Positions 11,401 to 22,884 of a stretch of 64,000 nucleotides of DNA are shown in pieces. The notes beneath the pieces are model-generated. The model was not told the DNA's origin. It saw only the letters and a program-made list of their open reading frames with translations, and made no database searches. Source of the stretch: Balaenoptera acutorostrata (taxonomy: Eukaryota; Chordata; Mammalia; Artiodactyla; Balaenopteridae). The DNA lies in NCBI RefSeq assembly GCF_949987535.1, contig NC_080079.1, forward strand, positions 7,506,001 to 7,570,000, read 5' to 3'. A program made the position numbers and the translations under genes. Position 1 is the first letter of the stretch. Every line of letters starts with the position of its first letter.

Positions 11401-12833
11401 GGAAGAAAGAACATCTACGTCCTCTCCCGTGTTCTTGCCTCAACAGCACAGGAGGGCACCTCCCCGAGCTCTCCCTCTGCTCCCGGCACCGCCACAGGGA
11501 GACCCAGTGGCTAATTCCGCTGCCAAATTTTGACCCTAACCTGGATCCGCGTTTCACTAATGGTCAGGGTTACCATGCCTCCCAAGTAGGCAATTCCTCT
11601 TTCACAGCCCGGTTCAGACATGGGGGGTCATCTTGCCTGTGCTGCTCCAGCCCGTCCCCTGACGGAAAGACACCAGCAACTGTCATCCGCGTAGCGGTTG
11701 GGAAAGTGGACATCAAGTCGGTTCTACCTTATCTTTCTGCACAGCGTACCTGAGCCTGCAGAGCTCGCACCTGGATTTGACATAGTGGGAAGGAAGAGGC
11801 CTCCTTCGCCGCAGGTCTAGACAAGATATTAGCAGAAAGTTCTGCCTTGGGGTTACGGGCTGACTACCCAGGGCAGTGATTTAACAAGATGGTGAATGCA
11901 TGGAGAGACCGGCAGCACCCGCTGTCCCTAGGCTGGCAGCCCTTCCCAGCGCATCCTCTCTCTGGGGGTGGGGTGGGCGGGGGATGGTGGCAGGACACGC
12001 TTGCCGAGCCAGCTGGCCCCTCTCTTTGCTGCTGCCCTGATGCATCCCATTCCTTCCTCTAGAATGTGAGGACACTTGTCACTCACCAACGTCACTTCCT
12101 AGACAGAAAAATCTGCACAAGCACATGAGACTACATATCAATCAACGGCTGAGAATCACTTGACAGAATTCGTCCCAGAGAGAGGTTTTGTTTTGTTGTC
12201 GTCGTTGAGGTTGTTTTCATAGCTGGATAAATAAAACGCAGAGGAAAGTGGCCCAAAGTGGAGATTCCACATAAGTGTCTGTGACTACAGAATTCTGTTC
12301 TCAGCAGCAAGAGAGGGGAAGGAGTCAAGTGGGCAAAGCTGAGCGGGAGACCTGTCCCACAGGTCCAGCTGGACGGGAGGGCCGGCTGGAAGTGACCAGG
12401 AAGCTTTGTGCCAGGACTTCCTGGAGCAGGGAGCTGTGGTGAGGCCCTGCTGGGCCTGTCCCAGGACTGAGGCGGCAGGTGGAAGTGCTCTGTCTGTGCT
12501 GAAACCTCACTGGAAAGTCCTGGGTCAGTCCTGGTATACAGCAGGTGCTGGAGAATTCTTTGGGTCCCACGTTAACATTACTTTTCAGACAAGAGAAATT
12601 TCTGTACTATGTGTTGTTTCTAAGAAACTTCATACAATCACTATGACGACAAAGCAAGACTTTTTGTCAACACTCAACATGAATTTTGAAGCAAGAACAT
12701 TAAAAATTCAGTAATGTTGGGATAATATTTTACAACTCAGGGGGCAAACTTTATGTTTTAAAATTCTGCTAGGTTTGCCATATAAGCATAGAAGAAGAAT
12801 CGGAACATCATTTTATTCAGTTCTTCATTAAAT
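11401..12833. other. Unique sequence, no gene recognised
   Basis: Mixed GC content. Frames at 11376-11753 and 12325-12570 have no recognisable family and no splice context. Confidence 0.35.
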
Positions 12834-12843
12834 AAGTAAAAGA

Positions 12844-13152
12844 GGGACTTCCCTGCTGGCGCAGTGGTTAAGACTCCGCGCTCCAAATGCAGGGGGCTCG
12901 GGTTCAATCCCTGGTCCGGGAACTATATCCCACATGCCTGCCGCAACTAAGAGTTCGCATGCCGCAACTAAGGAGCCAGTGAGCTGCAACTAAGGAGCCT
13001 GCCTTCTGCAACTAAGGAGCCCACATGCTGCAACTAAGAAGCCGGTGAGCCACAACTAAGGAGGCTGTGAGCCGCAGCTAAGGAGCCTGCCTGCCGCAAC
13101 TAAGACCCGATGCAACTAACTAAATAAATAAATAAATATTTTTAAAAAAAAC
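12844..13152 (+). mobile_element. CHR-family SINE with expanded internal units
   Basis: The head 'gggacttccctgctggcgca' and B box are normal. The body is an array of about eight diverged units of 20-25 bp built on 'gcaactaaggagcc'. The target-site duplication aagtaaaaga is perfect at 12834-12843 and 13153-13162. Confidence 0.92.
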
Positions 13153-13480
13153 AAGTAAAAGATATTAGGAGCATTTGTGGGTTGAAATGGTGGATTGAAC
13201 TCATGCATCTAACTTCATTTCCTCCTGAAATCTACAATGAAATGATGACACAAACACAAAAACAGAAACCAACAAGGACAGAGGGAACCAGAGAGGAAAA
13301 TACCAACAACATTTTGGAAACTGGAAATCAAATGAACTGGTGGTAACTGACTAGGAGACCCAGGAAAGTCAGTTCCTACACCAGCAGTGAGGAAAGCTGG
13401 GAGCCCTTGGTTTACACTGCAGAACCTTGAAAAGACACAGGAGCTGGCAACACCCAGGGCTCCCTTGTACACTCAGTCAC

Positions 13481-14092
13481 GAAACTACTGGTCACCATGG
13501 ATGAATAACGTGTGGTACATCCAGACAATGGAATATTATTCAGCATTAAAAAGAGATGAGCTATCAAGCCCTGAAAAGACTTGGAGGAAACTTAAATGTA
13601 TATTACTAAGTGAAAGAAGCCAATCTGACAAGGCCACATACTGTATGGTTCCAACTAATGTGACATCCTGAAAAAGGCAGAACTATGGAGGCATGAAAAA
13701 GATCAGTGGTTGCCCAGGGTTGTGAGGGAGGGTAAGAATGAAAATCGGGCACACAGGAGATTTTTAGGGTGGTGGAACTACTCTGAATGATACTATAATT
13801 GTGGAGACGTGTCATTACACGTTTGTTCCAACCCACAGAATGCACAACACTAAGAGTGAACCCTGACATAAACTATGGACTTTGGTTGATATGGACTTTG
13901 GTTGATGTGTCAGTGCTGGTTCATTGATTGTAATAAATGTACCACACTGCTGCAGGGGTGTTGATGGTGAGGAAGGGTAGGGAGGGGGAGAGAGGGAGTA
14001 TGGAGGAGAGGTTTATCGGAAACTGTACTTTTTTCTCAGGTTTTCTGTGAACCTAAGACTGATCTAAAAAATAAAGTTTATTAGTTTAAAAA
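13481..14092 (+). mobile_element. L1 3' end (L1MA/MB-like), 5' truncated
   Basis: The frame fragment 'WYIQTMEYYSALKRDE' near 13510-13560 is the C-terminal ORF2 signature of L1. It is followed by 3' UTR text ('gatcagtggttgcccagggt', 'ggtttatcggaaactgtact') and ends 'aaaaaataaagtttattag'. The same subfamily recurs at about 35200-36110. Confidence 0.85.
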
Positions 14093-14435
14093 AATGCTAT
14101 AATATGTTCTATATAGGCAGCCCTTTCCCCACTTTGAATGTCCTCCTAGTATTTTTATGGTTTTAATTTTTACATGGTAATCCTTTAGGAATTTATTTTG
14201 GTTAATAGAAATTAGAACAGTGATTCTGTAAGGGATTTTGTAAGGGAGAGGGGAGGGGGCAGGAGATCAGCGAGAAAGGGGCAGTAAGAACTTACTAGGA
14301 TGACGGAAATGTGTACACATCTTCTAGGGTGGTGGATATACACCTTTATAAAAATTTATCAAGCTGTACATTTAAAATCTGTGCATTTTATTTAATGTAA
14401 ATTATACTTTAAAAATTACATTAAAGACGTTTAAT
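14093..14435. mobile_element. Further L1 remnants
   Basis: 14110-14215 resembles reverse-strand L1 ORF2 text ('tatttttatggttttaattt'). 14290-14430 resembles a forward L1 3' end ('gggtggtggatatacacctt', 'aatgtaaattatacttt'). Both are diverged. Confidence 0.5.
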
Positions 14436-14523
14436 AGAAGGTTTAGAAGATAAAATTGAAATAATTTTCTAGAAAGTCAAGTAAAAAAGACAAAGAAATA
14501 AAACTAGTCAAAAAAGGATTAGA

Positions 14524-14851
14524 GGGGCTTCCTTGGTGGCGCAGTGGTTGAGAATCTGCCTGCCAATGCAGGGAACACAGGTTCGAGCCCTGGTCTGGGA
14601 GGATCCCACATGCCGCGGAACAACTAGGCCCGTGAGCCACAACTACTGAGCCTGCGCGTCTGGAGCCTGTGCTCCGCAACAAGAGAGGCCGCGATAGCGA
14701 GAGGCCCGCGCACCGCGATGAAGAGTGGCCCCCGCTTGCCGCAACTAGAGGAAGCCCTCGCACAGAAACGAAGACCCAACACAGCCAATAAATAAATAAA
14801 TAAATAAAATTAAAAAGAAAAAAGAGGAGTCTCTTTAAAAAAAAAAAAAAA
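14524..14851 (+). mobile_element. CHR-family SINE (young long type)
   Basis: A full copy with 'gaggcccgcgcaccgcgatg' and a long A tail. The target-site duplication aaaaaaggattaga lies at 14510-14523 and 14852-14865. Confidence 0.95.
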
Positions 14852-15019
14852 AAAAAAGGATTAGAAAATCAGAGGACCAGTCCAAGAGGCACCACTTACA
14901 AATAACACAGGTTCCCCCAGAAAAAAGGGAACTAAGAAGATAAAGGGGACGGAATCACCAGATAAATAATTTAAGAGAAATTTCCTGAAAATATTCTATA
15001 TATGCATTGTAAATCTTGA

Positions 15020-15475
15020 CTTTTCAGTTAACCTCACTGCTTGGGGATCATCCCTAATGTCAGTACTTTAAAACCTGCCTCATTATAACCACCACGTGGT
15101 GTTCCCTTATGGGAGAGCTCATAATTACTAATGGCTGTCAGTTTTGCAGCTTCCAATCTTTTGACATTATTAGCAATGTTGCTAATACCATCCTTGTACC
15201 TTCATCATTTCCTATGTAAGAGTGTGTCTCTAGGAAAAATTCCTGGAAGTGAAATTGCTCAGCCTAAGGATATATGCACTTTAATTCTAATTGGTGTTGC
15301 CAGACTGCCCTCCCTAGAAGTGGTACAATCCCACCTTGATATGAGCACCATTTCCCTTAATCTCACTATTATGCTGTATGGTAGCTTTTTCATCTTAGTC
15401 TAACTGGTGAAAAACACTATATCCCACTGTATTTTAATTTTCATTTCCCAAATTGAAGTTTTTAAAAGGTGTTTA
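15020..15475 (-). mobile_element. L1 ORF2/3' region, reverse
   Basis: The landmarks 'attcctggaagtgaaattgc', 'ccagactgccctccctaga' and 'gtggtacaatcccacctt' are reverse-strand L1M4/L1ME text. It has no intact frame. Confidence 0.65.
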
Positions 15476-16344
15476 ATATTTGGGAACAACATGAGCAATA
15501 AACTAATTAATATTGGATTATAATCCAAAGAATGAAATAAATAGCCATGAGTCCATATTGATATAAATGATTAACTGAATAAGTAAATATGTGGGAGAGA
15601 AGTGACCGCTCTTCCTTACAGAAGAATCCCAGTTAATAAATGTAGAAGGAATGGGAGACTGGTAATAGACAATCACCATTAAAACATCAGGGTAATAACT
15701 GCTGCAGGCAAAATTCACTCATGGATGTTAAAATTCATGGGTAAAAGTTTAAGAGCAAACAGGATATTGCATAGTCTAAAAAAATATATCACCCAAGATA
15801 TTTAATAACTTCAAAGGGGAAAATAGTAAATTTACAGTGAACAATCGGCAGACACCACTTCAGCCAAGCCATCAAGGTTAACACATCAACATCATGGACT
15901 CCTGATAATGCACTGGGAAGGTACCTCACCCCTAAATCTAATCAGGAGAAAATACCAGACAAACCCGCACTGAGGGACATTCTACAAAATATCTGGTCAG
16001 TACTCTTTAAAAGCGTCAAGGGTATGAAAGACAAGGAACTATCTTGTTGAGGAACTATCACAGATGAGGAACGAGACTAAGGAGACAAGATACTAAACGC
16101 AAAGAGGGGCCCTGAATCGGATGCTGGACCAGAAAAAGTACTAGTGGGGAAACTAGTGAAACACGAAGAAACTCTGTACTTTAGTTAATAGTATTGTATC
16201 AAATTTAACTCTTAGTTTTGATAATTGTGCTATGGTTATGTAAGAAGTTAATATTAGAGGAATCTAGGTGAAGGGTACCTGGAAACTGTATTACCTTTGC
16301 AACTCTTCTGCAAGACTACAATTATCTCAAAATAAGGCTTTTTT
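15476..16344 (+). mobile_element. L1ME-type 3' UTR and 3' end
   Basis: Ordered landmarks: 'atgagtccatattgatataa', 'gagggacattctacaaaata', 'gtactctttaaaagcgtcaa', 'gttttgataattgtgctatg' and the end 'ttatctcaaaataaggc'. This is an old L1 3' end; its terminal bases served as the SINE target just to the right. Confidence 0.75.
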
Positions 16345-16485
16345 GTTTTTTAATTATTATTATTATTATTATTATTTTTGGCCGTGTGCGGCATGTGGGT
16401 TCTTAGTTCCCTGACCAGGGATTTAACCAGAGCCCCCTGCAGTGGAAATGCGGATTCTTAACCACTGGACCGCCAGGGAAGTCCC
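16345..16485 (-). mobile_element. CHR-family SINE (short type), reverse
   Basis: An (ATT)n tail comes first, then 'ctgaccagggatttaacca', ending in 'ccgccagggaagtccc'. It is flanked by aaggctttttt at 16334-16344 and aaggcttttt from 16486. The right flank is shared with the next SINE. Confidence 0.92.
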
Positions 16486-16496
16486 AAGGCTTTTTT

Positions 16497-16801
16497 TTTT
16501 TTTGGCTGCGTTGGGTCTTCGTTGCTGCGTGCAGGCTTTCTCTAGTTGCGGCAAGCGGGGGCTACTCTTCGCTGAGGTGCGCGGGCTTCTCATTACGGTG
16601 GCTTCTCTTGTTGCCGGAGCACGGGCTCTAGGTGAGCGGGCTTCAGTAGTTGTGGCTCGCGGGCTCCAGAGCGCAGGCTCAGTAATTGTGGTGCACGGGC
16701 TTAGTTGCTCTGCGGCATGTGGGATCTTCCCGGACCAGGGCTCGAACCCGTGTCCCTTGCATTGGCAGGCGGATTCTTAACCACTGCACCACCAGGTCCC
16801 C
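16497..16801 (-). mobile_element. CHR-family SINE (long type), reverse
   Basis: Runs from 'ggctgcgttgggtcttcgtt' to 'accactgcaccaccaggt'. Its target duplication aaggctttttt (16486-16496 and 16802-16812) is the same sequence that flanks the SINE at 16345-16485. Confidence 0.92.
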
Positions 16802-16812
16802 AAGGCTTTTTT

Positions 16813-17245
16813 AAAAAGGTATTTTTATTCTCTTTTCTGTAAACTATCTGCTCATGTATTGTACATTCATTTTTTTTAATTCGATGTTTTGTCTTTTACA
16901 TAGAGATTTCTAGGAATTCTTTCATACATTAGAGAAAATGGGCTTTTGTCATATGTGCTGCAAATAATTTTTTCCTGTCATGTGTCTCTGATTTTGTTTC
17001 TAATAAGTTTTAAGGCCAAAAAATGGTTTCATTTGTACATGGACAAATTGATTAGCCTTTCCTTTATGGTTTCTGTGTCATATCTAGAAAGTTATTCCCC
17101 CTCAGAAAATTTTCTTCTAATATTTTTATGGTTTTATTTTTTGACATTTAAATCTTTTTTCCTTCTGAAATTTATTTTGGGATTTTTTGGCTACCTAGTT
17201 TTTTCGATATTTTTACTAAATTATCCACCTTTTTCTCACTGATTT
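16813..17245 (-). mobile_element. L1 ORF2 fragment, reverse
   Basis: The landmarks 'gtcatatgtgctgcaaataa', 'gattagcctttcctttatgg' and 'ctgaaatttattttggga' are reverse-strand L1ME ORF2 text. The plus frame at 16946-17242 is an antisense artefact. Confidence 0.65.
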
Positions 17246-18180
17246 GAAATACTAGCTATATTATGCATATAGTCATTCCAAATGCTGATTTTTTTTTAAT
17301 TAGACAAACTGCTTCTGAGGTTTCTATAAGTAAACAGTCAAGAATAGTCAGGAAAATTCAGAGAAGGAAGAATTAGGAGGGCAGAACTAATCCAACCAGG
17401 TATCAAAGTGTTACAAAGCTACTAGTAATTCTAATAATTTGTTTACTATGCTGTTAGCTCATTGACTGCCGGACTGATTCATCTCTGTGCATAACACAGT
17501 CCTGGTGAGAGCAGGGAATCGATAAATGTTTGTTGAATGACTAACTGACTGAATGAATGAGTGACACGATTAGGAGAGGTGAAAAAAACAATGTTGCTGA
17601 GAGCCTACTCTGTCTCAGGTGCTTTACATTTGTGTTCTCCTTTTATGTCCCTTTTTTACCCCCAGCCTACTCCTGAGCAAACAGGCTCAGAACAGTTGGG
17701 CCAGGATACTCAGCTGCGGATGAAGGGTGGAGCTAAGATTTGGCCTTGACTAATCGCCCCCCAAGCTTCCCAGAGCCTTGGAGAGGCCTCACCTGCAGCT
17801 TCCTCTAGCCTGGCCCAGGGCTAACAAAAGCCAGTGCCTGTTTGGAGCTGGGTCCCCACCTCCAGAGTTGCTGCCCACCCTGTTGCAGAGTATGAAGTGG
17901 ACCAAGTCCCAGCTCTGCTGACAGGGGCTAGACTCTAACCCAGGAGCCTGAGGCCCCAGCTGTCAAGGGGAGTAGCTGCCATGCCCCAGAGGGGGACCCA
18001 GGAATTTATGTGGCTGCACAGAAACCTCATGGGTCAGTTCTGGGAGCCAGGAGACACCAGGTCTCAGATGGTCATGGACTAGGGGCTGGGCAGGTGGGGT
18101 TCTAACCCAAGCCCAACTGCTGTGTATCTTGAGCAAACTGTTAACCTCTCTGAGCCTTATCTATATGGTGGGGATGTTTT
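17246..18180. other. Mostly unique sequence, small MIR-like pieces
   Basis: 17470-17545 ('cagggaatcgataaatgttt', 'gttgaatgac') and 18090-18170 ('gtatcttgagcaaactgtta') resemble MIR or L2 ends. No gene is recognised. Confidence 0.4.
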
Positions 18181-18660
18181 CCTTTATTGAGGGAAAATTT
18201 ACGAACTGTGAAATGCACAGACTCTTCAGCACAATTCAGTGAGTTTTGACAAAGTATAGCCAAAACCTGAATCAAGATATAGAACATTTCCATAACTGCA
18301 GTAAACTCTCTCAGTCAGTTCCCTGACCCTCAACCCCTTAGACACTCACTGTCACCAGAGATTCATTTTGCCTTCTTGGACTTCCTATAAATGGAATCAT
18401 ACAATATGTACTCTTTGTGTCTGGCTTCTTTCAGCATAATATATTTTCAAGATTCACCCACATTGTTGCACGCACCAGCACTTCATGCCTTTTGATTCAT
18501 AGCCATTATTGTATGGACATACCACCCATGTTCAACCATCCACCCATCTGTGGACGGTTGGGTTGTTTCTAGGTGGTGATTATAATAAAGGTGCCAAGAG
18601 CATTTTTGTTTAAGTTTTGGTGGACATATAATTTCCTTTTCTCGAGTACGCACTCATGTG
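18181..18660 (-). mobile_element. L1 3' UTR fragment, reverse
   Basis: Reverse-strand L1M text: 'aatggaatcatacaatatgt', 'ctggcttctttcagcataat', 'ttgggttgtttctagg'. Diverged. Confidence 0.6.
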
Positions 18661-18930
18661 CCACAGAAACACACTGCTTGTATCTCCTCTGAGAGAACAT
18701 ACAGCTGGGGGACCAAATGGCCAACACTTCAGCACTGCCCCCCGACACCCACATCTGCCAGCTGCTCCCAGCCAGCGTCCGAGCACAGAAGGTGAGGGGC
18801 CATTTGTGTCTGCCCATTCCTGCAGGACGCAGGGCTCCCCCCGCACACTGGGGTTCAGGGCATCCCGTCAGCCTGGCCCAGACTCTTCTAAAGCTACGCT
18901 GAGGCCTAAGGCTCTTCCTAGCTCTTACAG

Positions 18931-19311
18931 GCTGCACTGTGTCTCCCCAAATCCATACGTTGAAGTCTGAACCCCCCTCTACCCCAGGATGTGACTGTAT
19001 TTGGAGACAGGGCCTTTAAAGAGGTGATTAAATTAAAATCAGGTTATTAGCATGGGCCCTAATACAATCTGACTGGTATCCTCATAAGAAGAGGAGATTA
19101 GGGCACGCAGATGCATGCACACAGGAAAAACCATGTGAGGACACAGCAAAAAGGTGGCCGTCTGCAAGCCAAGGAGAGAGGCCTCAGAAGAAACCCAAAC
19201 TGCCAGCACGTTGATCGTGGACTGATAGCCTCCAGAACCGTGAGCAGATTTCTGCTGCGGAGCCTGCAGTGCGTGGCATTTTGTCTGGGCGGCCCTAGCA
19301 GACCAAGACGC
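18931..19311 (+). mobile_element. MaLR-type solo LTR (MST-like)
   Basis: Landmarks in order: 'tgtctccccaaatccata', 'gtatttggagacagggcctt', 'ggtatcctcataagaagag', 'ccatgtgaggacacagca', 'ggccgtctgcaagccaagg', 'agcctccagaaccgtgag'. It abuts the GC-rich block on its right. Confidence 0.75.
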
Positions 19312-19599
19312 CCTCAAACCCTCCTCCCTGGCCCCTCTTGGTGCTGATCACTGAGGGCTCCTCACCCTCTAGCTCCCTCCCCGTCATCCTTCCAATAAAT
19401 CTCTGCAAGTCTGACCCAGTCCTGGGTCTGCTTCTGGTGTCTGGCACAACCTGGGTCAGGTGCTACCCACATTCTGGGGGAGGTCGGGGAGTGAGACAGT
19501 GCCTGGCGCACAGTGGGTCCTCTATGTGGTCTGCCACACGGAGGGGATTCTGGTCCAGCAGGGCAGGAAGGTGGTCCACAATGCTCCCTTGCAGCCGGA

Positions 19600-20180
19600 G
19601 GGGAGCCCAGATCCGTCCTCTCTTGCTGAGGCAATGCCGCCCAGGAAGGAGCAGGAAAGCCCTGATTCGGGGGGTTCTCCTTCCCTCAGTCCAGGACTTG
19701 CCCCAGCAGCAGGGCAAGAGCAGCAGTTCCAGAGCGGGGAAGGGCCTCGGGGGAGTCTCTGAAACGTGGGGAAACCGGGGCGAGGGTGAGGGCTCTGCGA
19801 TCCAGGGCACACGGGCCCCGACGGGTGTCTCAGCGGGCCCAGCCTTGGCCGACACAGGGACAGAAGTCACACCCCCAGCAGCACCTCCCGCCTGCCTTCG
19901 AGGTGGTCCTGCGGGGATGTTCTGCCCCCGGCCAGGCTGCCTGAGCGGGGCCTCACCACCCCCCCAACGGCCGCGACCCCGAAGCCTCGGGGGGCTGGTC
20001 CCCAAGCAGGAAGGCGCTGCCCTGGGTGCGCCGTGATCAGCCGACTGCAGCGCTGGCTCAGGGCTCCTCCGAGCTGCCATCGGGAGAGGAAGGTGGAGAA
20101 GCGGAGGCTCTCCCAGCGCGGGTCACGGGCGCTGCTCTCAAGCGGGCGGGGCGGGCAGGAGGGGCGGGGCCTGAGGGGAT
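19600..20180. promoter_or_regulatory. CpG-island-like GC-rich block with GC boxes
   Basis: By hand count there are about 23 CpG dinucleotides in 19921-20170, far denser than the surroundings. GC boxes fitting Sp/KLF sites occur at 20144-20156 (gggcggggcgggc) and 20161-20170 (ggggcggggc). No gene start is recognisable next to it. Frames on both strands (plus 19338-20036, minus 19463-20080) are what GC-rich DNA produces. It may be an orphan CpG island acting as a promoter or enhancer; that role is inference. Confidence 0.5.
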
Positions 20181-20239
20181 TTAATGGCAGAGAGAAGGAA
20201 GGAGGACGGGAGGGGGAACGAGGGAGGGAGGAAACACTG

Positions 20240-20430
20240 ACACATCATCTCGCTCTTTACAGGTTATGAAACGCTTTCCCACACATTCGCTTTTTGATCT
20301 CACAACCACCCCATGAAGAAGGCAGATGTTTATCCCTGTTTAGCAGGTGGGAAGCTGGGGCTCTGGGGCGAAAGGTTTGGCAGCCTGTGCGGATCACACG
20401 GCCTCACCTCAGCCTTCAGACTCGGGCCTC
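20240..20430 (-). mobile_element. MIR SINE fragment, reverse
   Basis: Resembles reverse MIR text: 'tgatctcacaaccaccccat', 'tttatccctgtttagcaggt', 'gggaagctggggctctgggg'. Ancient and diverged. Confidence 0.5.
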
Positions 20431-20890
20431 CGGCCTGTCCCGGCTCTGACCTGGCCTCTGTCCCCCATACCCCGTCCCCCTCCCCAAGCTGGCTTTTCCC
20501 ACCACTGTGGGCTCGCTGGGAGCCCCTAGTGCCCACTGCCCAGGTTCACCGGCCTTGCTTCAGAGCCCTGGCGTTCTGGGCTGGCCCAGCTTTACAGAGG
20601 AGCCCGGACACCGTGGGCGCTGAGGCGGTTCTGAGCAAGAGCGGTTTGCTGCCAGCATCCCGCAGCCCCTTTACTGCGGTGTCCAGGGCTGTGGCCCAGC
20701 GTCTCACCCTGGCCATTTGTTCAGTCGTTCCTCTCGAGTTCTCACTGTGCACCAGGCGTTTTGCTGGGCCCTCGGGACCTGTGGTGACCAAGACCCGGGT
20801 CCTGCTGGACAGGATGAGGGAGCTGGGCCCGCCGCCCGGGACCCAGAGGCAGCACCACACAGCTGCCTCGCCCCGGTCAGCCTCCTCCAG
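20431..20890. other. GC-rich sequence, no gene recognised
   Basis: A GC-rich continuation of the block to the left. Long frames on both strands (20313-20966 plus, 20546-20944 minus) have no recognisable product. Confidence 0.35.
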
Positions 20891-21061
20891 ACAGACTGTA
20901 CCGTTGACCCTTGCACAACACGGGTTTGAATTGCAAGCGCCCACTAAGAGGCAGATTTTTTCCTAGAGATATATTGGAAATTTTTCTGGAGATTTGTGAC
21001 AATTTGAAAAGACTCTGACAAACAGCGCAGCCTAGAAATATCCAAAAAAAAAAAAAAAAAG

Positions 21062-21775
21062 AAAATATGTGGAATCTAGAAAAATGGTATATACCTTAAT
21101 TGCCAAGCAGAAATAGAGACGCAGACATAGAGAACAAATGTATGGATACCAAGGGGGAAAGGGGTGGGGTGGGAGAAACTGGGAGATGGGGACTGACACA
21201 TATACACTTTTTTTTATAATTTAAAAATTTTTTTTTAATTTTTATTTTTTGGCTGCGTTGTGTCTTTGTTGCTGTGCGCGGGCTTTCTCTAGTTGCGGCA
21301 AGCGGGGGCTACTCTTTGTTGCGGTGCGCGGGCTTCTCATCGCGGTGGCTTCTCTTGTTGCATGCGGGCTTCAGTCGTTGCAGCGTGAGGGCTCAGTAGT
21401 TGTGTCTCGCAGGCTCTAGAGCGCAGGCTCAGTAGTTGTGGCGCACGGGCTTAGTTGCTTCACAGAATGTGGGATCTTCCCAGACCAGGACTCGAACTTG
21501 TGTCCCCTGCATTGGCAGGCAGATTCTCAACCACTGCACCACCAGGGAAGTCCCATATATACTATTGATACTATGTATAAAATAGACAACTGATGGGAAC
21601 ATACTGTATACAGCACAGGGAACTCTACTTAATGCACTGTAGTGTTCTAAATGGAGGGGATATATGTATATGTATGGCTGATTCATTTTGCAGTGCAATA
21701 GAAGCTAACACAACATTGTAAAGCAACTATACTCCAATAAAATTAAATTTAAAAAAATAAAATAAAGAAATAGTT
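21062..21775 (+). mobile_element. Cetartiodactyl L1 3' end, 5' truncated
   Basis: Contains 'atatgtggaatctagaaaaa', 'gaacatactgtatacagcac', 'gctgattcattttgcagtgc', and ends 'ctatactccaataaaattaa' plus an A-rich tail. It is inserted in the Tigger element and is itself split by a SINE. Confidence 0.85.
21209..21553 (-). mobile_element. CHR-family SINE (long type), reverse, inside L1
   Basis: Runs from 'ggctgcgttgtgtctttgtt' to 'ccaccagggaagtccc'. The flanks catatacact (21199-21208) and catatatact (21554-21563) are a target-site duplication with one mismatch. Confidence 0.92.
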
Positions 21776-21936
21776 AGACATGTCATGAATGCATAAAATA
21801 CATGTAGATACTAGTTTATCCTTACATAGGCATAAGGTAGGTGACATTTAATATAAGATTAATACTGTGTTAGTTTTCTTACTGCATTATAACTTGATTT
21901 TCCAAGAATTACCTTATCATGCAATATGCCTTTTTT

Positions 21937-22231
21937 TTTTTAAATGTATTTATTTACTTATTTATTTTTGGGTGTGTTGGGTCTTCGTTTCTGCGCGAGG
22001 GCTTTCTCCAGTTGTGGAGAGCGGGGGCCACTCTTCATCGCGGTGCGCGGGCCTCTCACTGTCGCGGCCTCTCTTGTTGCGGAGCACAGGCTCCAGACGC
22101 GCAAGCTCAGTAGTTGTGGCTCACGGGCCTAGTTGCTCCGCGGCATGTGGGATCTTCCCAGACCAGGGCTCAAACCCGTGTCCCCTGCATTGGCAGGCAG
22201 ATTCTCAACCACTGTGCCACCAGGGAAGCCC
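21937..22231 (-). mobile_element. CHR-family SINE (young long type), reverse
   Basis: Includes 'cttcatcgcggtgcgcgggc' followed by 'ctctcactgtcgcggcctc' and ends 'ccaccagggaagcc'. The target-site duplication atgcctttttt starts at 21926 and at 22232. Confidence 0.93.
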
Positions 22232-22884
22232 ATGCCTTTTTTGTAATTGGAGAAACTGTTTACCAGCCTATTGTCTCAGATAAGTGGTTTTTAAAAAAAT
22301 GTAACAATGTTTCCAATATTGTATTATGAATATCACTGTAATACTGTATGCTGTAAAAATTTTGTAACAATTCATTTGTTAGTGTATAGTCTAGGCTACC
22401 ATGAAGCAATCATATTGCTGCATCTTCATTATCAATGCAGGAATCGTTGTACCTCTAAATAAGTATGAATTTCTTTTTCACAGTATCTTTTCATTTTTGA
22501 GGTCTAGTATTAGTAACATATAACATCTATCGTGTTTTGTGTCATATAAGATGATATTTTGATGTAGGTACTGACTGATAATCCATCTGATAAACAGATG
22601 ACATAAATTTACGGTGTCGATAAATACACTACAGTGCTGCAAATGTATTTTCTCTTCCTCATGATTTTAATATTTTCCTTTCTCTAGCTTACTTTATTGT
22701 AAGAATACAGTATATAATATATGTAACATACAAAATATGTGTTAATCAGCTGTTTATGCTATCAGTAAGATTTCAACAGCATGCTATTAGTTAAGTTTGG
22801 GGAAGTTCAAAGTTATATGTGGATTTTCGACTGCAGGGGTGGGGGAAGGATCAGTGCCCCTAACCCCTGCATTTTTCTTTTCTT

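Larger units (their letters stand above)
20899..22876 (+). mobile_element. Tigger2-like DNA transposon, split by three insertions
   Basis: The left end 'gttgacccttgcacaacacg' and the right end 'gattttcgactgcagggg' followed by 'ccctaacccctgca' match the two inverted ends of Tigger2-type elements. Inner pieces such as 'tgttaatcagctgtttatgc' also fit. An L1 (21062-21775) and a SINE (21937-22231) lie inside it, and a SINE (22885-23235) abuts the right end. It is nonautonomous, with no transposase frame. The family name is from memory. Confidence 0.7.

Noticed and set aside
12900..13110. CRISPR-like regularly spaced short units
   Set aside because: The units are contiguous diverged SINE-body repeats with no unique spacers, and the genome is mammalian.
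16946..17242. Hydrophobic 98-codon plus-strand frame resembling a membrane protein
   Set aside because: It is the antisense of an L1 ORF2 segment; T-rich antisense L1 routinely gives Phe/Leu-rich frames.
19338..20080. Long overlapping frames on both strands (232 and 205 codons)
   Set aside because: They lie in GC-rich DNA where stop codons are rare, overlap on opposite strands, and show no domain or splice structure.
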